A stretch of 64,000 nt of DNA from Allodiplogaster sudhausi (Eukaryota > Nematoda > Chromadorea > Rhabditida > Diplogasteridae), in the NCBI GenBank assembly GCA_945643635.1, contig CALZFC010000080.1:658501-722500 (forward strand), given 5' to 3'. How positions within the stretch are numbered: position 1 is the stretch's first letter; the number at the start of each line of letters is the position of its first letter. The notes beneath the pieces were generated by a model. The model was not told the origin of the DNA, did not search any database, and was given only the letters and a program-made list of their open reading frames with translations. The translations under genes and the position numbers were made by a program. Shown here piece after piece: positions 12,628-24,048 of the stretch.

Positions 12628-13105
12628 AGAGAGAGAGAGTAGTCGGGGAAGATGGTCTCGCCAGCGCAGGGATGGGCGACGAAGTCTACGGCGATGGATT
12701 GCTTCGTAGTGGATCCAGAAGGTCGAGATATACGGCCACTGATCTTGTTCCTTTTTGATCGATATTCATTGCCCAAGCCAACTTCCTCTTGGCCAGTCTT
12801 TGAGCAACTTCCTCACATCAGCTCAACACTCTGAGGTAGATAAATCTGCCGACAAAGTAATGGCTTTCTATCCAATAAAGTCGTTAAATGATCGTGAAAC
12901 AATCATTTTTGTTCAAGAATTTCCAGCGATCCTCTATTATCATTTGATATTTTCCAGCTTTCTTAGGTGTCCATTTGTTCATTTCTTCCGTTGTAATCGA
13001 CAGATAATAAATGCAGTCACTTATGTTTTTTAATCCGTGTGAGAACTGGGAGAGGAAGACGGAGCGAGGTGAGGGGGAAGAAAGTGGAGGGCGGAGAAGT
13101 GTCAT

Positions 13106-13517
13106 TCAGTTCGGGCCGAGGTAGCACGACTGGTCGAGGCGGGGCTTCGTCACCGGCAGATCTGCAAAAGGAGAACAGGAACTTTCTAGTGGAAGAAACA
13201 GAGAAAATGTTCGAATGACAAGGGAAGTGAGAGGGTGAAAGCGTGGAATTGTTGGGGAAACGAGCAAAAGGGGATTGCAGTCATAAAGAAAAAGTTTTGA
13301 AAACGAGTGGGAGGGATCAGAGGAGCGGAAAGTAGAAAGGGTAGACGAGGGACGGGAAGGAAAACGAACTCTGCAGCTGCCCGTAGGCTGGAGCAGGCTG
13401 CGATGCTGCGGGCGCAGCGTCCCACGCGTAGCCCTCGGAGACGTAGTTCTTCCCGCCGGTTCCGTAGTTTCCGGCGCCAGAGGCAGCGGGGGCGGCGAAG
13501 TAGGCGGACTTGTCCAT
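13106..13517 (-). CDS. Small Gly/Ala/Tyr-rich protein, function unknown
   Basis: Two exons: 13370-13517 and 13106-13161, phase 1 at the junction, donor gttcgt, acceptor tttgcag. The 67-residue product starts MDKSAYFAAPAASGAG and ends LDQSCYLGPN. It has no signal peptide or membrane segment and looks disordered. The start is supported by a favourable context (accATGG) and by a TATA box 77 bases upstream. The stop lies 18 bases from the edge of the phosphatase repeat, so the 3' UTR or poly(A) site may have been altered by the duplication. I do not recognise the family. Confidence 0.6.
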
Positions 13518-13593
13518 TGGTGAGGATGAGATGAGTCGACCTACCAGCAGGGCTAGAGGAGCAAGCAATGATGGAAATGCTTGCCGATCAGTC

Positions 13594-13601
13594 CTTTTAT
13601 A
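13594..13601 (-). promoter_or_regulatory. TATA box TATAAAAG
   Basis: TATAAAAG on the minus strand, 77 bases before the ATG at 13517, at a distance and orientation suitable for that gene. Confidence 0.6.
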
Positions 13602-13843
13602 TCTTATTTTTTATGACGAAATTTTCATATCTGCACTCTTCAGGACATACTTAGAAATGTGCGCTTTCAGAAATGTGAATATTGACTTAATAGTGCATAC
13701 ATATGTATTATTTCGAAATGTAAAAAAAATTTGAACTCACAAAGTAAGTGCGAAATGATGGTAAAACAATATTCATGAACCAATTTATGACAACGAGTTA
13801 ATGGTATTTCGTAGCTCGCACTGATTCGTCGCCATTCTTATTG

Positions 13844-13993
13844 TTAGGGATTTGATGGATGGTGGAGCCTCGCTTCCGCTTTGGTCCAGGTGGATACAAC
13901 TCCATGATAGCTCGGGCCTATCCCAAATCCTCCAAGTTTGATATCCGCTCGCACCACCTCCATTTTCTCAGACACGTCATTTACTCCGCTCAT
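13844..13993 (-). CDS. Possible 49-residue small protein
   Basis: A single open frame starts MSGVNDVSEKMEVVRADIK after a good context (taaaATGAGC). A second frame overlaps it and starts MELYPPGPKRKRG with a basic cluster. I cannot decide which, if either, is translated. The rest of 13602-14950 shows no exon I can support. Confidence 0.25.
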   Translation of the reverse strand: MSGVNDVSEKMEVVRADIKLGGFGIGPSYHGVVSTWTKAEARLHHPSNP

Positions 13994-14953
13994 TTTACGC
14001 ACCCGTTATTTGCGATTCCAAGCTAGATATAATTCACAAGGGAAAATTTCGTAAAAATCAGTAATATTCCTTTTAACATAAAAGTGAAAACGTGAATTTG
14101 TAAACGTGAAACATTAAAAATATTGTCTAAGGCACAGCCCAAAGCCCAACTAGGGTCGGTTGCTCGATGCGTTCACATTTCCATCTGTCTATCTCAGGAT
14201 CTTCCATATCTATGCGTTCGGTATTTCGGATAAATATGCTTTAAAACAAAATCGCAATTAAAATAAAACTCTTTGAAAAAACAAGTCTGCTCACAAGAAA
14301 ATGAATAAATAAATGTTTTGAGAAAGTGTGACTTTTCTCGCGACGAAAGGCAGGGCGATATTGAGTGTATCATTTATCATCATCTTCTGATATTGAAGGG
14401 AGTGGGAAAAGGAAAGGCAAAAGTAGGGGATCAGTCAAAACTCTCGTCAATTTGGGTTAGTTCAGGGTCACTCTCAGACCGACTTCGACAAAAGAAGACG
14501 GAGGAGATGGTCAATTTATGAGTGTATGTTTGCAGCTTGTTTGTTGCTCATATAATGTGTTTTCCTCCTTTTATGTTAATCAAAAAATTAATGAAATAGA
14601 GCATCCTTTTTTTTAGCATCTTTTTAGAAAAGATTTGAGATCTTAAAGTGTGTAAAGAATCAATTGTGTTTTCCTCCTTTTATCTTAATCAGAAACGGCA
14701 AAACGGAAAATGATTGCTGGCAAGAGAGACATAAAATTGATGAGAACGAAAGTGGATAATTTGTTTTCTTAAACTATTTTCTGACAATGAGACCAAAATG
14801 AAAAGGATAAACAGTTCACTGTACAAACTATAGACATTGGCGGGAGGCCAAGCTAGAGAATGTTTGCATGACCTTGGCATAGAAGTGGAACAGAAAACAT
14901 GGCAAGAAAGGAGATTTGGCGCCATAGGAAACAGAGGGAAAATGGTTGGCATG

Positions 14954-14959
14954 TTTATT
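14954..14959 (-). terminator. Poly(A) signal AATAAA of the MARVEL gene
   Basis: AATAAA on the minus strand, about 47 bases downstream of the stop at 15006. Confidence 0.6.
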
Positions 14960-15005
14960 AGAAGGTAGTTGTAATGAAGGGGTTGGTCAAGATTGAAGAT
15001 TGTCT

Positions 15006-15794
15006 CTAGTTGGACGCCTCGCCATGCAGAATCTTATAGTCCCAGACGAATAGACAGCCGATTGCAAGAACAATCACCTGGAATTTTTAAACTTAAATAC
15101 ACAACCGCATTTCTTCGATCTATCTAGATTATAGCCATTTATGAATGCAATTATTTAATATTTTCGCTTCATACCGCGGCGATGATGTGGTTTGTTGTGT
15201 GGTTGGCGGTGACAATGAACCAGATGAGAAGAGCAAAACCGATGATGAAGAGGATGGTGCCGATCAAGCTGTAGTACTTCTCCTGCAAGACGACCTCATT
15301 GGCTATCAATATTTGGAATATTAAAAGATTTAATTTGAATAAAAAAATGTATATTCGCATATTCAAAAATATATTTATTCGAATATTCAAAAATATTTTT
15401 AAACTACTGAGAAGCCTTAAGCCTTACAAGCTTGAGAGCGTCAATGTTAACGAGGTTGAGTACGAAGAAGACGATATTGATTATTAGAGCGAGGAAGTTG
15501 ATGGACGAGTTGTAAGAGACTTGATGGCCGAGGCCATAGCACGAGTTGTTCGTGAATCTGAACAAATCACCCATTTGACTTTCAAAGGCACTAAAGAGAG
15601 CCTGTTTGCACGTGCTCTGCTTGAGTTTTTCTATTGCTAGGAAAATTATTTATTTATTTTCTGTTCTCTAATTTCAAAAATGCGACTGACGATGCGCAAA
15701 GAAGTCCGGAGAGAATGACGCCGAGGACGATCTGGGCGATCTTAATGATGCCGCGGTTCGTAGTCAGGTACTTCGTGTTCAGCTGCATGCCCAT
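15006..15794 (-). CDS. MARVEL-type four-helix membrane protein
   Basis: Four exons in consistent phase: 15691-15794, 15428-15590, 15175-15282, 15006-15077, giving 148 residues. Helix 1 is IIKIAQIVLGVILSGLL after LNTKYLTTNRG. Then come a Cys-containing loop (NNSCYGLGHQ), helix 2 INFLALIINIVFFVLNL, helix 3 SLIGTILFIIGFALLIWFIV and helix 4 VIVLAIGCLFVWDYKIL. The short cytosolic N-terminus with T-x-R-G-I-x-K before helix 1 is typical of MARVEL proteins, which sit in apposed or cholesterol-rich membranes and vesicle carriers. Exon 2 uses the ctctttag acceptor near 15591, because nearer YAGs break the frame. No closer orthologue can be named. Confidence 0.8.
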
Positions 15795-17493
15795 CTCGGC
15801 TACTTCTTTCTCTTCAAGTACATATTTCAACGTCTTCAAAAATACTGTATTTATGGCTAGAATAATCGAACACAGCGGAATGTTCGAAAATTTTGTTAAA
15901 GTATATTCGAAACTATGCGGTGTGGATGGACACTGAATGTGACTATACAAGATGGAATAAAGACAAGTTCGTAGAATTAGCGGCATCTGTGGCTATTGAA
16001 AATTGTGCAGCTGAGTTGCAGGGAGTTCGAGAAGAAATGGGCGGGGACGCCGTTCAGGGAGGGGAAGTAAGGAGATTTAAGAGACTCATGATAATTATTT
16101 AAGAAAGAGATGCGAGAAAGAGCTAATGAGAGAGAGACCCAGAGTGAGAGAGACCGAGAGAGAGAGAGAGAGAGAGAGAGAGTGAGAGAAATAGAATAAA
16201 GGGGTAGTATAGCGAAAGAAGGAGACAAATAAAATATGTAGAAATACAACTGTCTTCCCTTTCAGATCGCCTTCTCTTCTACTTTCCATCTCTTCTATTA
16301 CTCCGTTGAGAAAAGTCTCCGATGAATCACTGGAGAAGAGTTGTTGAAGAGAAGGAGGATGGCAATGAAATGCGACTTGGGAGTAATGGAGAAGATGGTC
16401 GGACAATAACAAGAAAAGAGAACAGTTCATGGGAGGGGAATCGCGGAGGGGCCAAGGGGGAGGGAGAAATAGTGAGGCATGGGAGGAGACAGAGGATGCA
16501 AGAGACATAGAAAGGAGTAGCTATTAGGGCGGCAGCAAGTGACAGATAAATAATGTTAGAGGAAGATGGATAGAGAGTGAGAGAGAGAGAAAGAAAGAGA
16601 GGGAGAGAGAGATGGAAGGAGAGAGCAGCAAAGCGAAACAGCAAGAGCGAGTAGCGCATAGGATGTTTCGGAGCGTGAAGAGACCACGTGAGGCTGGTCA
16701 CAACTGGTTTGCCACTTCAGCAGGCATTTTGAAATTTTCGCTGGAACATTCTGTTCATGGCACTTTGTCAAGCGTTGGAGGGGTGATCAGAAAGGGCAGA
16801 AGTTGCTCGAGCAAGACTCGCATACAGGAAGTCTTTCTCTCTCCCTCTCTCTCTCGTTCTCTCTCCCTGTGTTTCTCACTCTCCTTTCATTCTCTTTATC
16901 ACTCTGCCTCTCTTCTTTCGTGATCACCAAGGTTCTTCCTAATCGCTTCTAAAACGGAGTTCTATTCATGGATAAAAAGTGAGCCAATGAATCGTTGAGC
17001 GTCCTTCCAATGCACTCAAAGAAGCGAGAAAAGGATGACTCACTCTCAGAAAGGCCAGTTCAAGTAGCGGAGAGAAGAGTATTTGGAGTAACCTAACTGT
17101 CACATGCGCATTTGGTTAGGTAACCAGCGGAGAAGGGATGTATTTAAAGAGTCTTGAAGAGGTTTGGCAAGGCAAAGGAGTTGGAGAAGGAAGACATGGC
17201 GAGACAGGAGAGGCACATATCAAGGGAAGACAGCAGAGTAAGGAGAAAGAGGGAAAGAAAGAGATAGAGATAGCGAGAGAGTAAATTGAAGAAAGCAGGA
17301 ATATGCTAGAGAAAGAGGAGAGAGACGATAGAGTGGAGAACGAGAGGAGGAAGGGTAGGAGAAGAAGAAGGAAGCGAAACGAAAGAAAATTTTGAAAGGA
17401 GAAATATAAAAAGAGAAAGAGAGAGAGAGGCAGAGAGACATTGAAAGAGGAAAGAGAGGAAGCGAGAGAAAAAGAGAGAGCGAGAGAGAGAAT

Positions 17494-17524
<31 letters not shown>

Positions 17525-18812
17525 CCATCTCCTCAATGGTCACGACGGCATTCAACATTCCATGAATGGGTGTGTTTGTGATTGCCAGCCGCTCACTGGC
17601 TACTCTGACAGAATCAGTGGGCTGTGGAAGGAATCAGCGTGTCCGATGAATGTCAACAAGAAAGAGAGAGAGAGGCAACGAGAGAGAAAGAGAATGTGAG
17701 AGGAGTAGGAGAGGAGAGGAGAGAGAGGGAGAGAGAGAGAAAGAGAAAAAAAAGAGAGAGCGATAAGTTAGAGATAAGTGAGAGGGGGAGAGAGAAAGAA
17801 AGAGAGAGGAGTTGTAGAGGAAAGAAAGAGACAGAGAGGTGGAGAGAAGTGGGCGAGAACGGAGAGAGCACGAGAATGCCAACCATGACGGAAATGATAG
17901 CGTAAACTGCTGAATTTGAGAAAAATTCCCTACAAATCTGAAAAAACTGCTACCATGAAATAGTCCAATTGTATTGGTAGGCATTGTACGTGGAGCGACA
18001 TGTTTGAAAAGTCTCGTGAGCTTACAACAGTTTCGATTTTGGCGAAACAGCATTCATCAAGTCGGTGATTAAAAACACTATCACGAGAGTAGAGAATGGC
18101 ATCATAATAAAGGAAGATAATGACAATGAGTGGTATAAATAGAAGAAAAAAAACAATGAAACGAGGCCCAGAATCAAAAAGTTAAGTCGTCTGCGGTCGA
18201 AAAAAGATCGTCTTCTTCCTCTTCTTTTTACTCCACCCCTTCCTGCTCTGCAGGATCACACATCCACCTTATGTACATACATACATACACGCATAACAAC
18301 TCTCCCCTGCTCATCCTCAGACATAAAAAGAGTGATTCGTAGACTTATCGCACTGCAGAATGATGATTTGTGAGCCTCTAGAGACTATCGCAAAACATTC
18401 GCTGCGGAAAGGTGACAAGGAAACTCTAACCGGAAGGATTTGAGAATCACGATGTAAACAACGTCATTTACTACACAGAGGTCCAGTGGTAAAAATTTCT
18501 TCCAAAGTAGTTTTAATAACATTTTATAACTAAAATATCAAGTGAATATAAGAATGTGATTGACCGGAAAACAATTCGTTGATTAAATAAATTGGTGCAG
18601 TTTGTACAAAATGTTGTGATGTGAGAGCGTTCATGTTCAAGTACATTTCACAAATTAGGCACTCCAATGCACACTATATTTCATATGCTTGATAAGACTC
18701 GGGTATGTGCTTTTCACAGTTTCAGCATTTCGTTTTGTTTGGTTTTCATTGTTTGTCATCGTTTCTCATTACCGCTTATTCGTTATTGGAAGCAAGAACG
18801 GCCCTTGCAGGA
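15795..18812. other. 3 kb GA/CT-rich intergenic DNA
   Basis: Purine tracts dominate at 16100-16190, 16565-16625, 17220-17525 and 17650-17850, with a CT tract at 16835-16920. Long RERE or SLSL frames here are translated microsatellites. No splice-consistent exon was found. A short cataca repeat lies near 18270. Confidence 0.6.
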
Positions 18813-20523
18813 ATGCAGAAGCAGTTCTACTTTGTCATCGTTGGCCACAACGACCAGCCGCTCTACGAGATTGAGTTTCCAAACGCAGACAAGGTTCGAT
18901 TCTCGTTCGTTTAATCCATTTATCACGAATTCTCTATTTCATCTTTTTTGTGATGTCCAAAGACTAATATTTTGCGAAGGGGATATGCATGATATTTCCT
19001 TCGTTTATTTATTTGCTTATTTATGTGAAGTTAATATTTTGAAGCGACATATCTTCATTTTTTATATATAATTTTTTTTATAAATAAGAAGAGATCCTTG
19101 TAGAAGTTGGCGACGGCCGAGAACGCGAGCGGCAGCCGCCATCTCAACCAGTTCATCGCCCACGCTTCTCTGGATGTCGTGGACGAGCACGCCCTCCACA
19201 ATAACCAGATGTATCTCAAGGTATGTCACTTTCGAATATTCCTATTTGACGTTTAGAACGTTCCGGTTTATTTTGAGTGGTTTAGTTCTTGTTGCTCATC
19301 CTTGACCAGACCTTGCATTTTTGATCATTTACTAGTGTTTATGACCGTAAATAGACTCCATATTTGCCACCCAAAACATATGTTTTGATATTATTATTAT
19401 TATTATAAGGTATAGCGAAGGTATATTGCTCTTTCTAAGATTATTTTGCATATAAGCGGATGGATTGTTCCCTATTTCTACTTCCCAGAACGTTGGCTTT
19501 TTGTTTATTTTTGTTGTTACAATTTTTGTCTCCGCGTTATTAATAATTAGGATTATGGTTAGACCTTGACGTAAGTCCATACCAAAGACGTATTCCTATC
19601 AACATATCTCTTCTATTTTTGATATTATTGTGTCTTTAATACATGTATTTTAATAACATTGATGAGGTTATTAGCTTTCTTTTTTGAAGGACGTAGTCAA
19701 ACGGAAGCTTAGCCGGTGCTGTAGTTTTCCTAGGATATGTACCAACTAGTCGTTTGTGCCAGTTAATATAAATGTATACTAGTTTACCATGTCTGCATGT
19801 AACATAGATTGCGCTCTATTTTCAAGGTTATTCAGGATAGATTTTAAAGTTAGCTGACAAACTTTTGATGATTTTTTGTCCTGATTATTTTTTAAGGCTT
19901 ATATTATTATGAATATTGAATGATTATAAAAAGGAAGCATTAGCCCCTCCTTGAAGGTCGTGGACAAGTTCAACGAGTGGTTCGTGTCTGCCTTCGTGAC
20001 TGCGAGTCGGATTCGCTTTCTCATGCTCCACACCAACAAACACGAAGACGGCATTCGGCTATTCTTCCAGGTTCAGCCATCTTCATTTTGTTCTTTTAAA
20101 GAAAATCTATATACTCTTATTCTAAATTACTTGTAATATTTGTTCATTTCATTATTAATAAAAGAAGCGCATATAACACATCTTGGCTTCTTATTGTTGC
20201 CCTCTACCCTTTGATTTACACTTTCTCGCTCATTTTGTCCAAGAGCTGTAGGACGACTTCATCTAAAGGTAGATTTTGTTAGCATACTCGCATTTTTATT
20301 TACTGGGAGACTGAACATCTTTTTTGTTCGTTTTCTGTTATTTTTTGTTTAAAAAAAACATACGCACCAGTAAAGTGATAATTGAAGAGAATTGCCTATA
20401 CAGGAGATGTACGAGACTTACATCAAGCATTCGATGAATCCCTTCTACGCCATCAACTCCCCTATCAAGTCCGCTTCCTTCGACCACAAGGCCATCACAT
20501 ACGGCAGAAAATACCTCGTTTAG
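18813..20523 (+). CDS. TRAPPC2: TRAPP complex subunit 2 (sedlin)
   Basis: Four exons, all phase 0: 18813-18893, 19104-19220, 19957-20070, 20404-20523, giving 143 residues, close to the human 140. It starts [22 protein letters not shown], continues with [17 protein letters not shown] and [17 protein letters not shown], and has the LLHTNK-like stretch [16 protein letters not shown] and the C-terminal ending [15 protein letters not shown]. The longin-fold protein belongs to the TRAPP core that activates Rab1/Ypt1 in ER-to-Golgi traffic. The ATG is two bases after a cttgcag acceptor (18804-18810), a likely spliced-leader site. Intron 2 is 736 bases and ends in AAG. The gene looks intact. Confidence 0.95.
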
Positions 20524-21319
20524 ACTTGACTAGTTACTGTATGAAAATGTACTATAGTTATTTGAGAACAATTCTATAGTTGTATAATTTATAATGCGTC
20601 TTTCATTCACTATACGTGTATAGATTGCTATATGGTTTGGAAGAAGATAAAAATGGCAGTTCGCCTTCCTTACAAGCCATGTGGAGAGCTTTTAACAAAT
20701 CATGTAAAGGTTTTCAGGGTTGGAGAAAGAAAATACAGTGTCAGTTTGATTGCGGTTACGAAATGGAGTCTGAAGTCTTGAAAGAGCGGAAAGAGTTGGT
20801 TGGAAGTTGCATATGAAACCGGGGAAGAGTGATGTCTCTTTATTTACCGTGCACTTCCGCAAAAAAATGTTCGTAATTTGTACTGGAATTGAGAGTGACA
20901 CTGTGGGGCAGCTCCATACGGCGATTCAAATTCGGCCGACCTTTTGATCTACGATTAAAATAAGGAAATGATAACTTTCATAACCTCTCTGAAGCACTCT
21001 TTTCATGCTAAACCACGGTCTGCGTGATTTTCGGCAGCATATAAAAAGAGCTGCCGATGTGCGATTCATTTCATCTTCCGTGGCTGCTGGAGAGGAGGGC
21101 GTCAGTTTTCCTCTCTCCCATTCTCTCTCACATTTCCCTTCACTGAATATGAATGTTTCTTGGAGCTCATCCTCTGATAAAAAGATTATTTCAAACTATT
21201 TTCCTCCAATTTTAGATACGGATTAATTAAACTTCTCAATTCAAAATCTTCAAAGACTTCCTTGAACCCTCTCTCGCTCGGTTATTGCTTTGCTTGCAGC
21301 TTCCAACTCGCTGTCAATC
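20524..21319. other. Intergenic DNA, start of a segmental duplication
   Basis: No exon is supported. From about 20933 the sequence matches 22192 onward, marking the left edge of a diverged tandem duplication. Confidence 0.5.
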
Positions 21320-21750
21320 ATGTGTAATAACTGCTTCTGCCTTACCTTTTGGTGCCTTTTCTTCCCGGTTCGTTTTTCGTCTTTGTGACATCATTTCCGG
21401 GAAACTCTAATGGTTAAGAAATCAATAAGAAATAGTGTTTTGCAGCCGATCGCAGTGGCGATCAAGGACGGCTGCACCGTGCAAGTGCTCATCAACTTCC
21501 TGCTCTGCCTCATCGGCGGGCTCCCCGGTTCGGCGAACCGCAAATAATTTTTTCTTTGGAAATAGGAACCATGAACAATTTTAAAAAAAACTTTAAAAAA
21601 AAATGAACTAATTCATTGGAATATTCTAAATACCATTTTGTGAAGTCGAGTCATAACTTCAAGCTCGAAATATCTTTGAATGAAGGAGTGATCCACGCCT
21701 TCTGGGTCTGCTTCTGCCGCGATCCTCCCGCACCGCGTCATCCTCGCTAG
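21320..21750 (+). CDS. PMP3/UPF0057 small membrane protein
   Basis: Three exons: 21320-21367, 21446-21527, 21686-21750, giving 64 residues. Cys-rich start MCNNCFCLTF, then the family core FFPPIAVAIKDGC, a second hydrophobic helix LINFLLCLIGGLPG, and VIHAFWVCF with a short polar tail. PMP3 proteins are two-helix plasma-membrane peptides linked to ion homeostasis and membrane potential. Exon 3 uses an AAG acceptor (aatgaag), which keeps the conserved G-V/I-I-H; the next AG would remove the Gly. The ATG lies about 20 bases after a gcttgcag acceptor ending at 21299, a possible trans-splice site. Confidence 0.85.
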
Positions 21751-22657
21751 CTGCGGAGAAGTGGAGGAGATGGCAAGGCGGTGCGATTCGAATATTCGAA
21801 AACTACTTTTGAATATCCCGAACACGAAATCTAATATAAATATAAATTTGCTCTTCGATTTCATAATACCATACTTGGATTTATCATCTAAATACTATTC
21901 AATTCTTTTCTTTTCCAGGCGATCCATGATCTCGACGCACGCTCTCTTCCTCTCCATTCTCGATCTCTCCTTCACGTACTCGCCATCTTCCCTCTCCCCA
22001 CTAACAACCACTCAGATAAAGCCCAAGACTTGGCGAAGATCATTATTAGTTACTTGGCGAATCTTGAAGAAATTACCATGAGAGTATTTAGAAATGCAGC
22101 CGAATGGTAAAGTGACATGCATGGAATCTAGCGAAAACTATTTTTACTTTTGTTTTTAGGGCATTCTGACTTGTTTCGGTAACGAATTCAGTCGGCCATT
22201 TGATCTACAATTAAGAACTAATAAAAAGATGACTTTTATGCCTCTCTGAATCACTCTTCGCGCCGACTTGCAATTGTCGTCCCTGGTTTGATCTTCGAAT
22301 CGAAGAAAGTCATAAAAAGGATAACATCCGCGCTTCCTCCGTGATGTTGGGCAGCAATTATCAGGAGATCCTTCCGAAATTGCGATGTGGGATTCATTTT
22401 ATCTTGCTTTCCTGCCTGGGAGGAAGGCGGCGGTTTTCCTCTTTCCTTTACATATTCACATTCCCCTACACTTGGAATCTCATGGGGCTCAGAAGCTTTC
22501 CGTCGATAAAATGAATGTTCCTATTGATGAAGACTATTCCGAATTGTAGAATTCTACGTATTAACTAAATTGCGCAATTTTTCTTCCTATGCTACTTACA
22601 TCACTCTGACGCACTATCAAAATAGACTGCCTTGCAGTTACTAAGTCGCCATTGCTC

Positions 22658-23095
22658 ATGTGTTGCTGCTGCCTTGTCTTTTTGTGCCTGGACTGCCCGG
22701 CTCGGTTTTCGTCAACTTCACATTTTCTCCGGAAACTCTACTGATTAAGAACGTAGAAATGAGTGTTTTTCAGCTGATCGCTGTGACCATTAAGGACGGC
22801 TGCTCTGCCCAGGTGGCCGTCAACTTCCTGCTCTGCCTCGTCTTCGGCTTCTCTGGTCGGCCAATGGCACATAGCGTTTTCTTTAGACAAAGAAAAAAGA
22901 ACATCGAAAAAAACTAATTTATCGGAATATTCTAAATACCAACAAAAAGACAGTTCTTGAAATACTTTGCTTACTCAACTTAGTGCTGCGATTCCTCTAG
23001 TATGTAGTTGCATAAGTTTGAATGAAAGCATGATCCGACGCCTTCTGGGTCTGCTTCTGTCGCTCTCCTCCGCATCCTCAGCAGCAGCATTGACA
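22658..23095 (+). pseudogene. Decaying second PMP3 copy
   Basis: Exon 1 (22658-22699, MCCCCLVFLCLDCP) and exon 2 (from about 22774, LIAVTIKDGC...NFLLCL) are recognisable. The first donor has changed from gttcgt to gctcgg. The third exon near 23032-23095 has an extra G (tgatccgacgcc against tgatccacgcc) and a changed acceptor, so the conserved VIHAFWVC ending is lost. The intact copy is at 21320-21750. A shortened membrane peptide cannot be excluded. Confidence 0.7.
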
Positions 23096-23249
23096 CCGTT
23101 GTCTGCTGAGATTTAATCGATCGAATATCGCTCTCGAACGAAAAATATAAATTTGCTCTTCGATTACATAGTGCCTAACTTCGATTTATCATCTACATGT
23201 GTATTATTTACTCTTTTCCCCCAGACGATCCACGATGTCGACGCACTTC

Positions 23250-23702
23250 CTCCCCATTCTAGATCCCTCCCTCACGTGCTCGCCATCTTCCTCCCCATTC
23301 TAGATCCCTCCCTCATGTACTCGCCATCTTCCTCCCCATTCTAGATCCCTCCCTCACGTGCTCGCCATCTTCCTCCCCATTCTAGATCCCTCCCTCACGT
23401 ACTCGCCATCTTCCTCCCCATTCTAGATCCTTCCCTCACGTACTCGCCATCTTCCTCCCCATTCTAGATCCCTCCCTCACGTACTCGCCATCTTCCTCCC
23501 CATTCTAGATCCCTCCCTCACGTACTCGCCATCTTCCTCCCCATTCTCGATCCCTCCCTCCACGTACTCGCCATCTTCCTCCCCATTCTAGATCCCTCCC
23601 TCACGTACTCGCCATCTTCCTCCATATTCTAGATCCCTCCCTCACGTACTCGCCATCTTCCTCCCCATTCTCGATCCCTCCCTCACGTACTCGCCATCTT
23701 TC
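23250..23702. repeat. 41-bp minisatellite, about 11 units
   Basis: The unit contains 'ctcgccatcttcctcccc' followed by 'attctagatccctccctcacgta'. The phrase cgccatct recurs at 23281, 23322, 23363, 23404, 23445, 23486, 23527, 23569, 23610, 23651 and 23692, i.e. every 41 bases with one 42. The unexpanded counterpart in the older copy is near 21940-22000. Confidence 0.9.
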
Positions 23703-24048
23703 GTCGCCCCACTAACCACCACTCAAATAAAGTACATGGCTTGGCGAAACTGGTTCTTACTTCCATGGCTAATATTGAAGGAATACCTCTTGGAATTTTT
23801 TTACAAAAGCAATCGGATGGTAAAGTTATAAGGAAGAATTGTGCATATAGGGAATGTTTTACACTGTTTTACAAATATTGCAAGCGAAAAACAGTAATTT
23901 TATAATCATTTGCATGTATCTGAATATTCTGATTACTTTGTAATAAGGGAAAAGATCTAAGAGCCCTGTAAGACCTAGAACCATTTTTCATTCTCATTTC
24001 TATCCGTTTCTCTCATCGCGGACGGTCGACTCCTACTCAGCAAATAAA

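Larger units (their letters stand above)
4946..13082. repeat. Three-unit 2.7 kb tandem repeat
   Basis: Units are 4946-7660 (2715 bp), 7661-10371 (2711 bp) and 10372-13082 (2711 bp). They appear identical apart from GA-microsatellite length. Every junction carries the six bases agtgga, which also occur in the unique flank at 13083-13088, so the breakpoint shows microhomology. Each unit holds phosphatase exons 1 to most of 8 plus about 1.2 kb of upstream DNA with two GA tracts (near 6520-6570 and 7105-7217 in unit 1). The 1.2 kb upstream part shows no gene. Confidence 0.9.
20933..23850. repeat. Diverged tandem duplication carrying the PMP3 gene
   Basis: Copy A (about 20933-22130) and copy B (about 22192-23850) share the same order: a 'tttgatctac' start, a pyrimidine-rich stretch, the PMP3 exons, then an acceptor-preceded open stretch (21919-22110 in A, AIHDLDARSL...AAEW). 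In B that last stretch is expanded by a 41-bp minisatellite. The copies differ by many substitutions and indels, so the event is old. Confidence 0.75.

Noticed and set aside
21919..22110. 64-codon acceptor-preceded frame AIHDLDARSL…AAEW
   Set aside because: The duplicated copy is destroyed by a minisatellite and no upstream exon or known domain was found, so it is reported only as part of the duplication.
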